In this document: in pieces, positions 1-8,627 of the stretch
How positions within the stretch are numbered: the first letter of the stretch is position 1
How the letters are laid out: each line of letters starts with the position of its first letter
DNA from: a virus
Reading direction: 5' to 3' (one strand)
Virus record (IMG/VR): IMGVR_UViG_3300046787_000126
Location: 1-20,702 of that record
DNA: 20,702 nucleotides
Translations under genes and position numbers: made by a program
Notes under the pieces: model-generated
Database searches by the model: none
What the model was told of the DNA's origin: nothing
What the model saw: only the letters and a program-made list of their open reading frames with translations

Positions 1-21
1 AAAGGGCAACCGAAGCTACCC
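1..21 (-). terminator. Rho-independent terminator with UUCG loop
   Basis: Read on the minus strand, a 7-bp stem (GGGTAGC pairing with GTTGCCC, two G-T wobbles) closes on a TTCG tetraloop with a C-G closing pair, a very stable loop in RNA. It is preceded by A-rich sequence and followed by TTT at the window edge; the rest of the U-tract lies outside. It sits about 25 bases after the stop codon of the putative tail tube gene and would end its transcript. Confidence 0.75.
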
Positions 22-46
22 TCTTTCCAATCAAAAAAACAAACAA

Positions 47-574
47 TTATGAACCTGAAACTACAGTAAATCCTGCTGAAGTTAAAGTAGTTGTCAAGAA
101 GTTTGCAGGTACAGGCTCTTGTCCTGATAATGTAAGTGTATAACCACTCAAATCACCCATAGCAGCACCTGTTACAATTGTACCACCTGATACTTCCATA
201 CCGTGTTCTAAACCGCAAAGGAATAAGTTTCCGTTGTTGTCTTCAACTACTACTTGTGGTCTACCATAAGATAATAGTTTGATTTGTTTGTGGTCTACAA
301 TAGACAATTTCTTTAAAGTTAAGTTCAAAGTTTGTTCAAAGAATGTAGTTCCATTTTCTCTTGAAGAAGTAATTGCTTGTTCAAATGAACTATTACCTTT
401 CAAGTCATATTTGTATGCACTTGGAGTACCTGCAACCGCACTAATAGCATCTGTATTAGTTACGTCATAAGTTACACCTGTCATATCTCCCCAATTTACA
501 AAGTAAACTGCTTTAAGACCACCTACTGCGTCTTTACATTTTTCTGTTCTACCTAAAGCGATTTCACAAGCCAT
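47..574 (-). CDS. Putative major tail tube protein
   Basis: A 175-aa protein with no signal peptide or membrane segment. It is rich in Gly, Thr, Val and Leu and reads as alternating short beta-strands. The C-terminal half carries SGGTIVTGAAMGDLSGYTLT followed by GQEPVPANFL, a pattern I associate with tail tube-like virion proteins of Bacteroidota phages. The gene stands alone between two terminators and directly follows the major capsid gene, the arrangement expected for an abundant structural protein needing its own high transcript level. The start is the ATG at 574, preceded by an A-rich leader and no Shine-Dalgarno sequence. The structural role is fairly safe; tail tube rather than another head or neck protein is inference from size, composition and position. 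Confidence 0.6.
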   Translation of the reverse strand: MACEIALGRTEKCKDAVGGLKAVYFVNWGDMTGVTYDVTNTDAISAVAGTPSAYKYDLKGNSSFEQAITSSRENGTTFFEQTLNLTLKKLSIVDHKQIKLLSYGRPQVVVEDNNGNLFLCGLEHGMEVSGGTIVTGAAMGDLSGYTLTLSGQEPVPANFLTTTLTSAGFTVVSGS

Positions 575-597
575 TTTTTATATTTTTATAAGTTAAT

Positions 598-629
598 AAA
601 AAAAAGGGAAGGCATTTTACCTCCCCTTT
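598..629 (-). terminator. Rho-independent terminator after the capsid gene
   Basis: On the minus strand the stem GGGGAGG pairs with CCTTCCC (one G-T wobble) around a 7-base loop, extended by AAA/TTT pairs, and runs into eight T. It lies 20 bases downstream of the capsid stop codon and separates the capsid gene from the putative tail tube gene. It may allow partial read-through, since no promoter is obvious in the remaining 23 bases before the next start codon. Confidence 0.8.
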
Positions 630-649
630 CATTTTAAAAAAGCTAATTT

Positions 650-1603
650 TTAGTTAGCAGCGTTTGTGATTCCGTAAGTTACGATATCTTCAACGATTCC
701 GTATTGAACACCTGCGGTGAAACGTAAAACTACGCGAACATTCATACTTCCGTCAGTTTCGCTCATATCAATAACTCTCGCTTCATTTTGGTCAGATAAT
801 AAACCTGTACCAAAGAATAAGTTAGATTTTTCAGCAGCGATAGCAGTGTTAGCAGCTAATCCATTTGCAACAAAGATTTTAACACCATCAAAGGATAATG
901 AACCATTGTTAAACCATTGTGTTCCTTGAGCGTTTGTACCATTAGCACCTAATCCTGAAGCACCAAATCCACCTAAAGCACGAACGTAAGCTCTTGCAAT
1001 GTTTTGAGAAACGTATAAGTACAAATCTTCTTTTCCGTAAAGTGCAGCAGGGATTGCATCAACAATCTTACCTAATTCAGCAACAACGTTAGAAGCAGTA
1101 ACTGTAGTACCTGCAATTTCTTGAGCAGCAGGTAAAGCAGCATCTAAAGCTAATAATGTAGCAAATCCGTTGAATTCACCTGCATTAGCAGTTACACCTT
1201 TCCAAATGTTTTGTTCTGTTTTTTCAGCAACTTTAGCAGCAACGTGTGCAATTAAGAAATCAGCAAAACTTGGCGGTAATGAATCAAAAGCAGAGTATCC
1301 CATAGATACAGCTTCCCAAGTTGCGTGAAAGTCTTTTTTACATAATTGAAGATTCACTTGGAATTCTTCAGGAGTGATGATTCTTTCGCTTAATGTTACA
1401 GTAGATGTAGCAGAAAAATCACAAGTAGCATCTTTAACGATACCATCTGTAGCAATTTTTTGAATTACAGATTTGTACTTAACATTAGGCATTACCTCAA
1501 TTCCACCATTTTCAATAGTAGAAGCAGATAATAAAGCAGCAGAGATATATTTTGAAGAAAATTCTCCCGCATAAGAAGTCGTAATCGAAGTCGTAGTAGC
1601 CAT
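650..1603 (-). CDS. Major capsid protein (HK97-fold type)
   Basis: A 317-aa protein whose C-terminal two thirds match the Bacteroidota phage major capsid proteins I know: a segment around residues 195-230 (LYLYVSQNIARAYVRALGG, then repeated Gly-Ala-Asn), a later SLSFDGVKIFVANGL segment, and a final part ending in VRVVLRFTAGVQYGIVEDIV. It would form the icosahedral shell after cleavage or assembly with the upstream protease and scaffold-like protein. The order protease, 60-aa protein, scaffold, capsid fits a head-assembly block, and a terminator follows it. The start ATG at 1603 follows an A/T-only leader. The length is typical for an HK97-fold shell protein without a fused delta domain. The capsid call is firm; the fold is inferred from family knowledge. 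Confidence 0.85.
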   Translation of the reverse strand: MATTTSITTSYAGEFSSKYISAALLSASTIENGGIEVMPNVKYKSVIQKIATDGIVKDATCDFSATSTVTLSERIITPEEFQVNLQLCKKDFHATWEAVSMGYSAFDSLPPSFADFLIAHVAAKVAEKTEQNIWKGVTANAGEFNGFATLLALDAALPAAQEIAGTTVTASNVVAELGKIVDAIPAALYGKEDLYLYVSQNIARAYVRALGGFGASGLGANGTNAQGTQWFNNGSLSFDGVKIFVANGLAANTAIAAEKSNLFFGTGLLSDQNEARVIDMSETDGSMNVRVVLRFTAGVQYGIVEDIVTYGITNAAN

Positions 1604-1624
1604 TTTTATTTATTTAGTTTATTA

Positions 1625-2206
1625 TTATTTAAAAAGTTTTGCCATTACTCTATCTTGAGTAGTTAATGGTCTGTTAGATGCAAATTTTTGAACTTGTGGT
1701 GCTTTTACTTCAGGTGAATGTGTTAATGGTTCAACACTTAATTCAACTTCTTTGGATTTTAAATCCTCATCAGTTTTGTCTTCTTCATCTGCAGAAAGTT
1801 TTACACCTTTCAATTCAGCAATTTCATTTCTTAATTTTTCAATTTCAGAAAAGAACATTTCTTTAGTGATTGATTCAACAATCTTTTTAGGTGTAGCTTC
1901 AGCATTAGCTTCAACAACAACCTCTTCTTCAGCAGGAGAAGCAACTTCTTCTTCAGATTCAGGCATTTCTTCTTCAGGCATTTCAATAGATGCAATAATT
2001 CCTTCAACGTCTACCTTTAAGATGTTACCATCTTCAAGTTTGTATTCGCCAACAGGTACTGCAATTCTATCTTCACCATTAACTATGAAAACAGGCATAT
2101 CCATTTCAAAAGCTTCAGCTTCTAAAATAGTCCCATTATCAAGCTTCATCTGTGCAAGACGTACTTCCATTCCAAGTAACGTCTTGATTTCATTGATTAC
2201 ACTCAT
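1625..2206 (-). CDS. Putative scaffolding or capsid assembly protein
   Basis: A 193-aa, strongly acidic protein. The N-terminal domain (about residues 15-75) reads as a small beta-rich unit with IFVNGEDRIAVPVGEY-like strands. It is followed by an acidic low-complexity linker of Glu, Pro and Ser (about 76-100), a probable coiled coil (about 113-135, FFSEIEKLRNEIAELKG), another acidic stretch and a basic tail ending in MAKLFK. This layout, and the position between the prohead protease and the major capsid gene, fit an internal scaffold removed by the protease. Similar proteins sit immediately upstream of the capsid gene in flavobacterial phages. Not certain: a structural head protein that is retained is also possible. 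Confidence 0.6.
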   Translation of the reverse strand: MSVINEIKTLLGMEVRLAQMKLDNGTILEAEAFEMDMPVFIVNGEDRIAVPVGEYKLEDGNILKVDVEGIIASIEMPEEEMPESEEEVASPAEEEVVVEANAEATPKKIVESITKEMFFSEIEKLRNEIAELKGVKLSADEEDKTDEDLKSKEVELSVEPLTHSPEVKAPQVQKFASNRPLTTQDRVMAKLFK

Positions 2207-2269
2207 ATTAATATTATTTTGTTTATATTTCTTTAATAAAATAAAAAAGTTTTGTTATAAATTAGGATG

Positions 2270-2452
2270 TTATCCGTTACTTCTAACAATAGTTTTTACA
2301 CCATCAACTATAGTGATAGTAGCACCACCTTGTGACACAGTTGAACCAATTCCTTGTTCTTGTAATTCTCCTGTGCAGTTTTCAATTGCATACTTGCCAT
2401 CTTTTCCAAGACAACCTCTTTTACCACCTTTCGGACTTGTAGATTTACCCAT
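2270..2452 (-). CDS. Conserved-looking 60-aa protein of the head block
   Basis: A 60-aa protein beginning MGKSTSPKGGKRGC. The N-terminus is basic and Gly-rich; the middle has two Cys (CLGKDGKYAIENC) and the end has a short beta-like segment (GATITIVDGVKTIV). I chose the ATG at 2452, 4 bases after the protease stop codon. An ATG 24 bases upstream would add eight hydrophobic residues and overlap the protease gene by 20 bases, which is less likely. It lies inside the head assembly block between protease and scaffold. Function unknown; a small decoration or assembly factor is conceivable from position alone. Confidence 0.6.
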   Translation of the reverse strand: MGKSTSPKGGKRGCLGKDGKYAIENCTGELQEQGIGSTVSQGGATITIVDGVKTIVRSNG

Positions 2453-2456
2453 TATT

Positions 2457-3044
2457 TTATAGATTATGTTTAACAATTATTTCTTTTATTTTGTTTATTA
2501 ATTCTTCTTCTTTAATTGCAGATAATTTTTGTTCGTCACTAAAATTGCCTTCAATACTTAAACCTAAATAAGTTCCTGCTTTTACTTCTTTCCAAACTTC
2601 TTCATTTTGAATAGACATTACAACTGCCCAAGCTCCTTCAACTGCATTTAAATTATATATAGCTGTTTTATCTCTTGCAGGGTCTTCAACAATCCAAGAT
2701 TCAACAACAGATACACCATTAACTTCTGTTTCGTGTTCTAATGTAGCGTTATTTACTTTTAGTCTTTTAAGATATAATTGTGCAGCTTTTTTAACTGTAT
2801 CTTTTGAGAAAACAATGTTGTACTCATAATCTCCATTTCTTCTGTAAATTTCTTTATCAGGAACTAAAGCTAATCCAATAATAATCTTCTTTTCTTCATC
2901 AATAGATTTAAACTCTATCTTGTGCTGATTTAAAGCTACCCAATTTTCTTCTATTGCGGGAAATTTAACTAAAGAGATAGCATCAATACCATCTTTTATT
3001 TCACTTTCGTCAATAAACAATTCTATTGTTTCTAATTTTGCCAT
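2457..3044 (-). CDS. Prohead protease, XkdF-like serine protease
   Basis: A 195-aa protein matching the XkdF-type phage serine protease pattern: LEHETEV with His104, then VVESWIVEDP (about 113-122), a GAWAVVMSIQNEEVW segment, and KAGTYLGLSIEG with Ser163. His104 and Ser163 are the likely catalytic residues by analogy with the family. It would cleave scaffold and capsid termini during head maturation; both candidate substrates are encoded just downstream. The ATG at 3044 lies inside the last 13 bases of the upstream GIY-YIG gene; the start MAKLETIELFIDE fits the family N-terminus. In many phages this domain follows or is fused to the portal, but no portal gene precedes it here. Confidence 0.75.
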   Translation of the reverse strand: MAKLETIELFIDESEIKDGIDAISLVKFPAIEENWVALNQHKIEFKSIDEEKKIIIGLALVPDKEIYRRNGDYEYNIVFSKDTVKKAAQLYLKRLKVNNATLEHETEVNGVSVVESWIVEDPARDKTAIYNLNAVEGAWAVVMSIQNEEVWKEVKAGTYLGLSIEGNFSDEQKLSAIKEEELINKIKEIIVKHNL

Positions 3045-3583
3045 TGTAAATTTGTGTTATTATTTTTTTTATTGTTTAACATCGAACTTAATGATGTGTA
3101 ATTTATTTTATAAAAATCAGAAGCTTTTCTTAAAGAATCAAACACTTCATTTGTTTCTAAATTAATAACTTTTTTAGACATTCTGCCTAAAGATGCTATT
3201 TTCATTTTGTCTTTATAATCTTGATTCTGTGTAAATGAATAATCTTTTAAATTTTTATTATAATCAATCATTCTATTTTTTCTTAACTCTCGTTCGGAAT
3301 AATTCATATTTAAAAAACCTTCACCACCATCAGTCATATTTACAAGAAAACCTTTTTTTAAATCTTTCCTACCATAGTAAGATATTAAAATGCGTTCTAA
3401 TTCTCTTGCAGTTTCGTAATCAACATCTTTAGTTAATATTTCAACTTCGTATCCATATTTATTTACTACATTATGCCAATGCTTATTTCTTCCGTGTTTA
3501 GAATATGCTCTTTTTTTAACAACACCAATTCCAATATAAAAGGTTTCTCCGCTTGGTTTTTTGTGTCTATAAACTAAAGCCAT
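3032..3583 (-). CDS. GIY-YIG homing-type endonuclease with NUMOD1 tail
   Basis: A 183-aa freestanding endonuclease. The N-terminal GIY-YIG domain (about 1-90) shows VYRHKKPSGETFYIGIG (residues 4-20, the GIY...YIG equivalents), then RAYSKHGRNKHW with the basic active-site residues, the conserved Glu in ELERILISYYGRKD (about 61-74) and LVNMTDGGEG. A linker with Lys/Arg leads to a C-terminal NUMOD1-like DNA-binding unit (about 138-172, INLETNEVFDSLRKASDFYK). Such proteins cut DNA at specific sites and spread their own gene. It is wedged between tape measure and protease genes, and its last 13 bases contain the protease start codon. Its leader shares 16 identical bases with that of the gene at 9627. 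Endonuclease assignment is firm; target unknown. Confidence 0.85.
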   Translation of the reverse strand: MALVYRHKKPSGETFYIGIGVVKKRAYSKHGRNKHWHNVVNKYGYEVEILTKDVDYETARELERILISYYGRKDLKKGFLVNMTDGGEGFLNMNYSERELRKNRMIDYNKNLKDYSFTQNQDYKDKMKIASLGRMSKKVINLETNEVFDSLRKASDFYKINYTSLSSMLNNKKNNNTNLQWQN

Positions 3584-3622
3584 AACTTATTTTTATTTAT
3601 AAATTAAATTATTTGGTTTTTG

Positions 3623-5488
3623 TTAATTTCCTATTGTAGCAGTCTTCACAATATTTCTATCTAAACTTTGAGCAGTAGTTACATCGTTACTTACTACATA
3701 AGCTTTAACAGGTGCTTGATTGCCTAAACTTTGTGCTATTTGATTTTGTCCTGAAGTACCTACTACATTAAAACTTGGAGCAGAAGCAACAGCACCACCT
3801 GAAACTGAAATAGGTGTAGGAGCAGCACCACCACCTCCACCGCCCGGAATTTTAACTGCAGTTATGGCTTTAACCGCTTTAAAACCTGTAGCCAATACAG
3901 TTGCTACGTTTGCTACTTTAGCAACTACATCAAAAGGTGAAGGTAATGTAGACTTTTGCTTTAATGCTTCAGTAACCCCAACATAAGTATTTACGGTAGC
4001 ACTTGCAATACCTAATGCTTTTCCTGCTATTGTATCTTTACCTGCTAATTCAGATAGTTGACCCATAACCGCCGAAGCTTCTCTTGCTTGACCTATTTTA
4101 AATGCGTATTCTTCTTCAGCTAATTTTTTTCTTGCAGCAGTATTTTCTGCTTCAGTTTTAGTTCTTGCTACTGCATTATCAGATTCTTTTGCAAAGTATT
4201 CTAATTCTAATTTATTTAAATTTTCTTTATGAAGTTTATCTAATGCTTCTGTTGATAAATTAGCTGAAATTAATAAAGCTTTTTTTCTTTCATATTCAGC
4301 ATTTTCAGCTTCAACTTTTAATTGATTATCTGTTTTTGTAGAATCAAGATTTTTCTTTTTTATTTCTCTATCTAACTTCTCTATATCTTCTAAATCTTGC
4401 CTTGCTTTTTCAGATTGGTCACGTTGCAATTTGTTTTTAGCAGCATCACGTTCTTCTTGTTCTTTATCAAGTACTTTTCTTGCTTCAGCTTCTTCTTTCC
4501 TTTTAGCAATTCTTTCATCAGCCGCAGCTTTTGCATCAGCAGTTTCTTGTCGATTAAGCATTTTTCTTTGCTTATTCAACTTTATTCCTGTCATTGCATT
4601 TTCAGTTTCTGCTTCATTCAATGCAATAGTTAACTCCCTTAATTCCTGCTTCGATTTCTTTTCTGCTTCGCCACCTAATGCTTTCGCTCTTTCTTTTGCT
4701 ATTCTTAAATCTTCAGCGGCAATCCTAACTTTTTCTGCACTACTTGCTTTTTCTGCTTTTGTTACTTCAGCTAATGCTTTTTTCTTTTCATTAATAGAAG
4801 CAGTTTCATCTGTTAATATTTCACGGGATTGTACAAGTAATTTATTTGTTTCAGATTGAACAACTGCTTGTTGTTTCCTCGCTTTATCTACTGCTTGTTG
4901 TTGCTTTGTTAAATTATAAATAATTTTAGCTGTAGTACCATCAATAGCATTACCAAGTTGACCAAATGATGTAGAAGCTTCTTTATTTGCTTTCTTCATT
5001 GATTCTGCAGCACCTTTAAAATCTAAAGTAATAAACTTATAAGCAGCAGCCGTTACATTTATTAAAGCACGACCCAATCCAAAAATAGCATCTTTAACTT
5101 GGTTACCTACACCTTCAACAGCAGCAAATATTGCTTTTAATTCTTTACCACCTGCAATTGAACTTTGGAATGCTTCATAAAGAAATTTTAAACCAACTAC
5201 AATACCTGTAATAATTAAACCAATAGGATTTGCTACTAAAGCTAAAAATTGTTTTCCCAATCCTGAAGCAGCACCTTCAGCACCTTTTAGTCCGGGAATT
5301 AATGATTCTGCACCTTGTTTTAATTGACCAAATACTTCACCTAATTTAGAACTTTTAGCTACTTCTTCATTTAAGCTACCTGCTTCAGTTTTTACGCCTT
5401 TTAAACTTTCTTTTAATTCATTTACTTTTTTAGAAGCATCAGGTATATTAGTGGTAATTTTTAATTCTACTGTTTTTACTTCAGCCAT
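3623..5488 (-). CDS. Tail tape measure protein
   Basis: A 621-aa protein with the usual tape measure layout: an N-terminal KTVELKITTNI strand, a hydrophobic segment at about 81-107 (FLALVANPIGLIITGIVVGL and onward), a long Ala/Lys/Glu/Gln-rich helical and coiled-coil region (about 150-470), a second Ala/Gly-rich hydrophobic stretch (about 475-550) and a Gly/Pro/Ser-rich tail with a run of six Gly. It sets tail length and takes part in DNA delivery. At about 0.15 nm per residue the tail would be near 90 nm, an estimate only. It lies downstream of the tail chaperone and tail-tip genes, unlike lambda, where it precedes them. The ATG at 5488 overlaps a 49-aa gene by 13 bases. Confidence 0.85.
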   Translation of the reverse strand: MAEVKTVELKITTNIPDASKKVNELKESLKGVKTEAGSLNEEVAKSSKLGEVFGQLKQGAESLIPGLKGAEGAASGLGKQFLALVANPIGLIITGIVVGLKFLYEAFQSSIAGGKELKAIFAAVEGVGNQVKDAIFGLGRALINVTAAAYKFITLDFKGAAESMKKANKEASTSFGQLGNAIDGTTAKIIYNLTKQQQAVDKARKQQAVVQSETNKLLVQSREILTDETASINEKKKALAEVTKAEKASSAEKVRIAAEDLRIAKERAKALGGEAEKKSKQELRELTIALNEAETENAMTGIKLNKQRKMLNRQETADAKAAADERIAKRKEEAEARKVLDKEQEERDAAKNKLQRDQSEKARQDLEDIEKLDREIKKKNLDSTKTDNQLKVEAENAEYERKKALLISANLSTEALDKLHKENLNKLELEYFAKESDNAVARTKTEAENTAARKKLAEEEYAFKIGQAREASAVMGQLSELAGKDTIAGKALGIASATVNTYVGVTEALKQKSTLPSPFDVVAKVANVATVLATGFKAVKAITAVKIPGGGGGGAAPTPISVSGGAVASAPSFNVVGTSGQNQIAQSLGNQAPVKAYVVSNDVTTAQSLDRNIVKTATIGN

Positions 5489-5625
5489 TTTATTTCTCTT
5501 TTAATTTGATTAAATCCTTTTGACCAACTATTTGGTAATTCATATTTACCTTTAGCTATTTCTATTGTTTCGCTTTGTCCGTAATGGTTGTCTAACATTA
5601 ACAGATTCAATATTTCTTTTATCAT
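5476..5625 (-). CDS. Small 49-aa protein between tail genes
   Basis: A 49-aa gene too short for usual length cut-offs. It begins MIKEILNLLMLDNHYGQ and ends in a basic IKREIKWLK. The support is positional: its ATG overlaps the stop of the upstream 648-aa tail gene as ATGA (5622-5625), and its stop lies 13 bases inside the tape measure gene, so it fills what would otherwise be a 133-base gap. No membrane segment, no known motif. Function unknown; because of translational coupling with both neighbours it probably serves tail assembly, but that is inference. Confidence 0.65.
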   Translation of the reverse strand: MIKEILNLLMLDNHYGQSETIEIAKGKYELPNSWSKGFNQIKREIKWLK

Positions 5626-7568
5626 AGTATTCTAAAATCGTTTATTAGTGTTAAACTAACTTCGCCACTTGTTAAATCAAAATTCATATTATCAATCAAA
5701 TACCTTGTATCACGTATAATTACCCTATCGTTCAATCTTAATTTAGTTAATAGGCTAATTGGAAACTGACATTTGAAGGTGTACTTTCTTGATTTGATAT
5801 TATATATATTACTTAAATAATTAAAATAATAAACGTTATACAAACTATTGTCTATTGGTGTCAACAATAAAGAACTAATTTCACTACCAAAATTCAAACT
5901 ATAATTTGTAGAACCTATTAAAGTATCTTGACCGAAGCAATTGTAATTAGTTACGTTTGTTGTAGTTGTATCGTATTTTAAATAGAAGTTACAAGTTTGT
6001 AAAGTGTTATAATCGTAAAGTATTACAGGTTTAGTTTGGTAGTTTTTAAAATCCTGCTTTAATGCATAACCAACCTGTAAATTCTGACCTGTTAATTTAT
6101 TAAATAATAAATTTTCAAAAGGTAGTGATACACCATATTCACCACCATCAGCATCTAAATCTGCTAACAAATCACCATATTGTGTTCCGTTGTTTGAAGC
6201 AAAAGCCACGTTCATAAATGATTCAGACTTTTCATATTTGAAATTAATTTTCTTATATGATTGCAATCTATCAATACTTACATCATCACTTAAAACATAT
6301 TGCGTAATATCTTCTATATTTCCATCAGCATACCAAGATTCCAATTCTTGTATTTGGTAAACATTTTGCTCATAACTAATACAAGTCAAATTAAACATCT
6401 TTAAAATACCACTAAAGAAATCTTCTACTTTAATATCGGGCATAAAAGAAGAAACATTTACAAGTCCTGAAGTAGTAGATGATGCTTTACTTGCTGTACC
6501 ATTGTTAAAACCTGTAACAGCTACAATTAAAGAATTTGCATAAGTTAAAGGTGATTCAGATTGTAAATAAAATTCATAGCTTCCTACGTTTGAAGGTAAA
6601 TCAGATGTGAAGTTTAATAAATTGAATACATTAGTTGCGTTATTTTTATTTGGTACAGGAAACGTATTTAATAGTGTGCCATTTTTATAAAGCAATATTG
6701 AGTAGTCTATACCTATAGTAGCTGCTGTAATAGTTAGTTCAACAAATGAATTGATAAATGTTGAAGGTTGTGTATATGTTAAAGTGCTACCTAAAAACCA
6801 TCTACTTGCCACAGGGAATCCTGAACTTGTAGAAAATTCTATATTTGTTAACCCACTTTTAGGTATAAATGTTTCTGCATTCTTTAACCACAAAAATGCA
6901 TTTGTAAACCTTTCATCGGTTAAAAAGTCGCCTTCAAATGTAATTCCATAATCAGACTCTATTGTATCAAATACTTTACTTAAACGTAATGCAGGAAATA
7001 ATTCAGAAGTTAATATTGCACCACCTGAAGTAGTTATGTTATCAGTAGTACCTGTTTCAGACCAAACCCTATTTGAAGTAATCAAAGGGAATTTAACATC
7101 GTTTGTTATTCCACCTGTTACCCTATCAACTACATCTCCACCTGTATAAGTAAAATTGTAAGCACTAAAATCTAAATCAAATAATTTCTTATTTGCAAAT
7201 GTATCTTTTAAAGAAACTAAACTACCAAAGAAAGTAATAGTGTAATTTTCAGGGACACCATTTTTAATAGTAGCTTTTTCTAATTGTATCTTACCTTTTC
7301 TAAATGGTATGGTATCTAATTCAATATAGGCATCTTTTCTTTTTCTTGCGTCAAAGCCACCATCAATAGAATTATTGTACCAATGTGAAAAGATAGCATT
7401 GTTTCTATCGTTAGCAGGTACTGTGAAAGATTGACTAAAATCTGTTCTTACTTTTGAAATATCAGAAACGTCTTGAACTGAAGATGTAATAGAAATCTTT
7501 TCATCATCAAACAATTCAACACGTTTAGCAATTCCATTTATATAAATATATATTCCTACTGTTACCAT
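5622..7568 (-). CDS. Large tail protein, probable tail-tip or baseplate component
   Basis: A 648-aa protein that I recognise only as a conserved virion protein of Bacteroidota phages. The N-terminal third is the most characteristic part (LFDDEKISITSSVQDVSDIS, then TDFSQSFTVPA, HWYNNSIDGGFDARKRKDAY and ENYTITFFGSLVSLKD). The middle and C-terminal parts are rich in Ser, Thr, Asn and aromatic residues and predicted mostly beta, as in host-facing or hub proteins. No catalytic motif was seen. It begins at TAATG overlapping the stop of the 352-aa gene and ends at ATGA overlapping the 49-aa gene, so it is in the same tail operon. Tail-tip hub, distal tail or receptor-binding roles are all possible. 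Confidence 0.6.
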   Translation of the reverse strand: MVTVGIYIYINGIAKRVELFDDEKISITSSVQDVSDISKVRTDFSQSFTVPANDRNNAIFSHWYNNSIDGGFDARKRKDAYIELDTIPFRKGKIQLEKATIKNGVPENYTITFFGSLVSLKDTFANKKLFDLDFSAYNFTYTGGDVVDRVTGGITNDVKFPLITSNRVWSETGTTDNITTSGGAILTSELFPALRLSKVFDTIESDYGITFEGDFLTDERFTNAFLWLKNAETFIPKSGLTNIEFSTSSGFPVASRWFLGSTLTYTQPSTFINSFVELTITAATIGIDYSILLYKNGTLLNTFPVPNKNNATNVFNLLNFTSDLPSNVGSYEFYLQSESPLTYANSLIVAVTGFNNGTASKASSTTSGLVNVSSFMPDIKVEDFFSGILKMFNLTCISYEQNVYQIQELESWYADGNIEDITQYVLSDDVSIDRLQSYKKINFKYEKSESFMNVAFASNNGTQYGDLLADLDADGGEYGVSLPFENLLFNKLTGQNLQVGYALKQDFKNYQTKPVILYDYNTLQTCNFYLKYDTTTTNVTNYNCFGQDTLIGSTNYSLNFGSEISSLLLTPIDNSLYNVYYFNYLSNIYNIKSRKYTFKCQFPISLLTKLRLNDRVIIRDTRYLIDNMNFDLTSGEVSLTLINDFRIL

Positions 7569-8626
7569 TAAATAACGTTGTTAATTAAGTTAAATGCGTA
7601 ATCAAATTCTATTTCGTAATTGATATTCTTATCTTGTAAAGAAGTTTTTAATGTGGTTGCTTGTGTCTTAACTTCAACAGGTTTACCATCTAATAAAACC
7701 GTTTCACTTAACAATAAATCTTGGATTAAATCAGAATAATTTTCAGGTACAAATCCTGAACTTAATTTTACTGATTGTTTTCCATTAATGTTAAACGATT
7801 TGCTTTGTCCTTTAGAAGTGTTATAATCAATTGAATCCTGCAGTAAATTAAAGTTACTACCCTTAACATTAATATTATTAGTTTGTGCCTTAAAGAACGT
7901 TAAAAACTGCCATCCGCCAAAGCGATTAATAAATGAACAAATTACAGGTGCATATTTAGGTTCGCAAATTGGCATCACATTATAAACGTAATCAGTATCG
8001 TTATAAGAAATAGTTAAAGTATTGCCTTTATTATATTTTACGTTTGTAGTTGCCAATGGAATTTTAAGCATTCCTTTTGTTTCTGTGTAACCAACTACCA
8101 CTTCATTTCTACCTCTTAAATCTTTATAGGTTGCAGTTATAACATCACCTTCAGCAGGACTTATTAAAACATTAACATAAGGGATAGATTTTGTAATGTC
8201 ATATCTAATTTCTTTTGTATTATCAGATAATAACATAAAAGTATTTGAAGCATTGGTGTAGTTATACCCATCTAAAAATTGAGTATAGCCATTAGTACCT
8301 AAATAAGTTGTAGTATCTAATAAAGAATATGTACCTACTGAAGTTTCTTTATATCGTTTAACTTCAACGTTAACCCACATAGTAGTAGAATCAGTTTCAC
8401 CTGAAGCATAATCAGGTGCTATATTGTCAATGTATTCTTTTACAAATGGACTTATGTTATAGATATTTTCTATTTGAGTTGAACTCGCAATAGATTTACT
8501 GAATGTATAAGTTGCAGGTGTAGGTGCTGAACCTGTACCATTCCATAATCTTAATTCTATGCGTGAACCTACTTGTGCTGATTCGTTAACTGTTATGAAG
8601 TAAGGACTTCTTGAATATATTATCAT
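7568..8626 (-). CDS. Tail protein of 352 aa, probable distal tail component
   Basis: A 352-aa, mostly beta-type protein beginning MIIYSRSPYFITVNE. The first part contains a strand-rich RIELRLWNG segment and YNISPFVKEYID (about 55-67), which I recall from conserved Bacteroidota phage tail proteins; a CPICEPKYAP-like region near the middle keeps a single Cys. No enzyme motif, membrane segment or signal peptide. It is separated by one base from the upstream neck gene and overlaps the downstream 648-aa gene by one base, so the two large proteins are translated together and probably act as a pair at the tail end. The virion role is likely; the precise position in the tail is inference. Confidence 0.55.
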   Translation of the reverse strand: MIIYSRSPYFITVNESAQVGSRIELRLWNGTGSAPTPATYTFSKSIASSTQIENIYNISPFVKEYIDNIAPDYASGETDSTTMWVNVEVKRYKETSVGTYSLLDTTTYLGTNGYTQFLDGYNYTNASNTFMLLSDNTKEIRYDITKSIPYVNVLISPAEGDVITATYKDLRGRNEVVVGYTETKGMLKIPLATTNVKYNKGNTLTISYNDTDYVYNVMPICEPKYAPVICSFINRFGGWQFLTFFKAQTNNINVKGSNFNLLQDSIDYNTSKGQSKSFNINGKQSVKLSSGFVPENYSDLIQDLLLSETVLLDGKPVEVKTQATTLKTSLQDKNINYEIEFDYAFNLINNVI

Positions 8627-8627
8627 T

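Noticed and set aside
2207-2269. A possible promoter or small gene in the AT-rich gap before the scaffold gene end
   Set aside because: Only 63 bases of A/T-rich sequence with no TAnnTTTG motif, no hairpin and no open frame of use.
1752-2462. A 236-codon open frame on the plus strand
   Set aside because: It runs antisense to the scaffold gene, and its Ser-rich product is the mirror of Glu/Ala codons there. It also crosses the neighbouring small gene. All other genes are on the minus strand, so it is a shadow.
4431-4859. Plus-strand frames with Ser/Phe-rich products opposite the tape measure gene
   Set aside because: They mirror the Lys/Glu/Ala-rich coiled-coil codons of the tape measure and have no neighbours on that strand.
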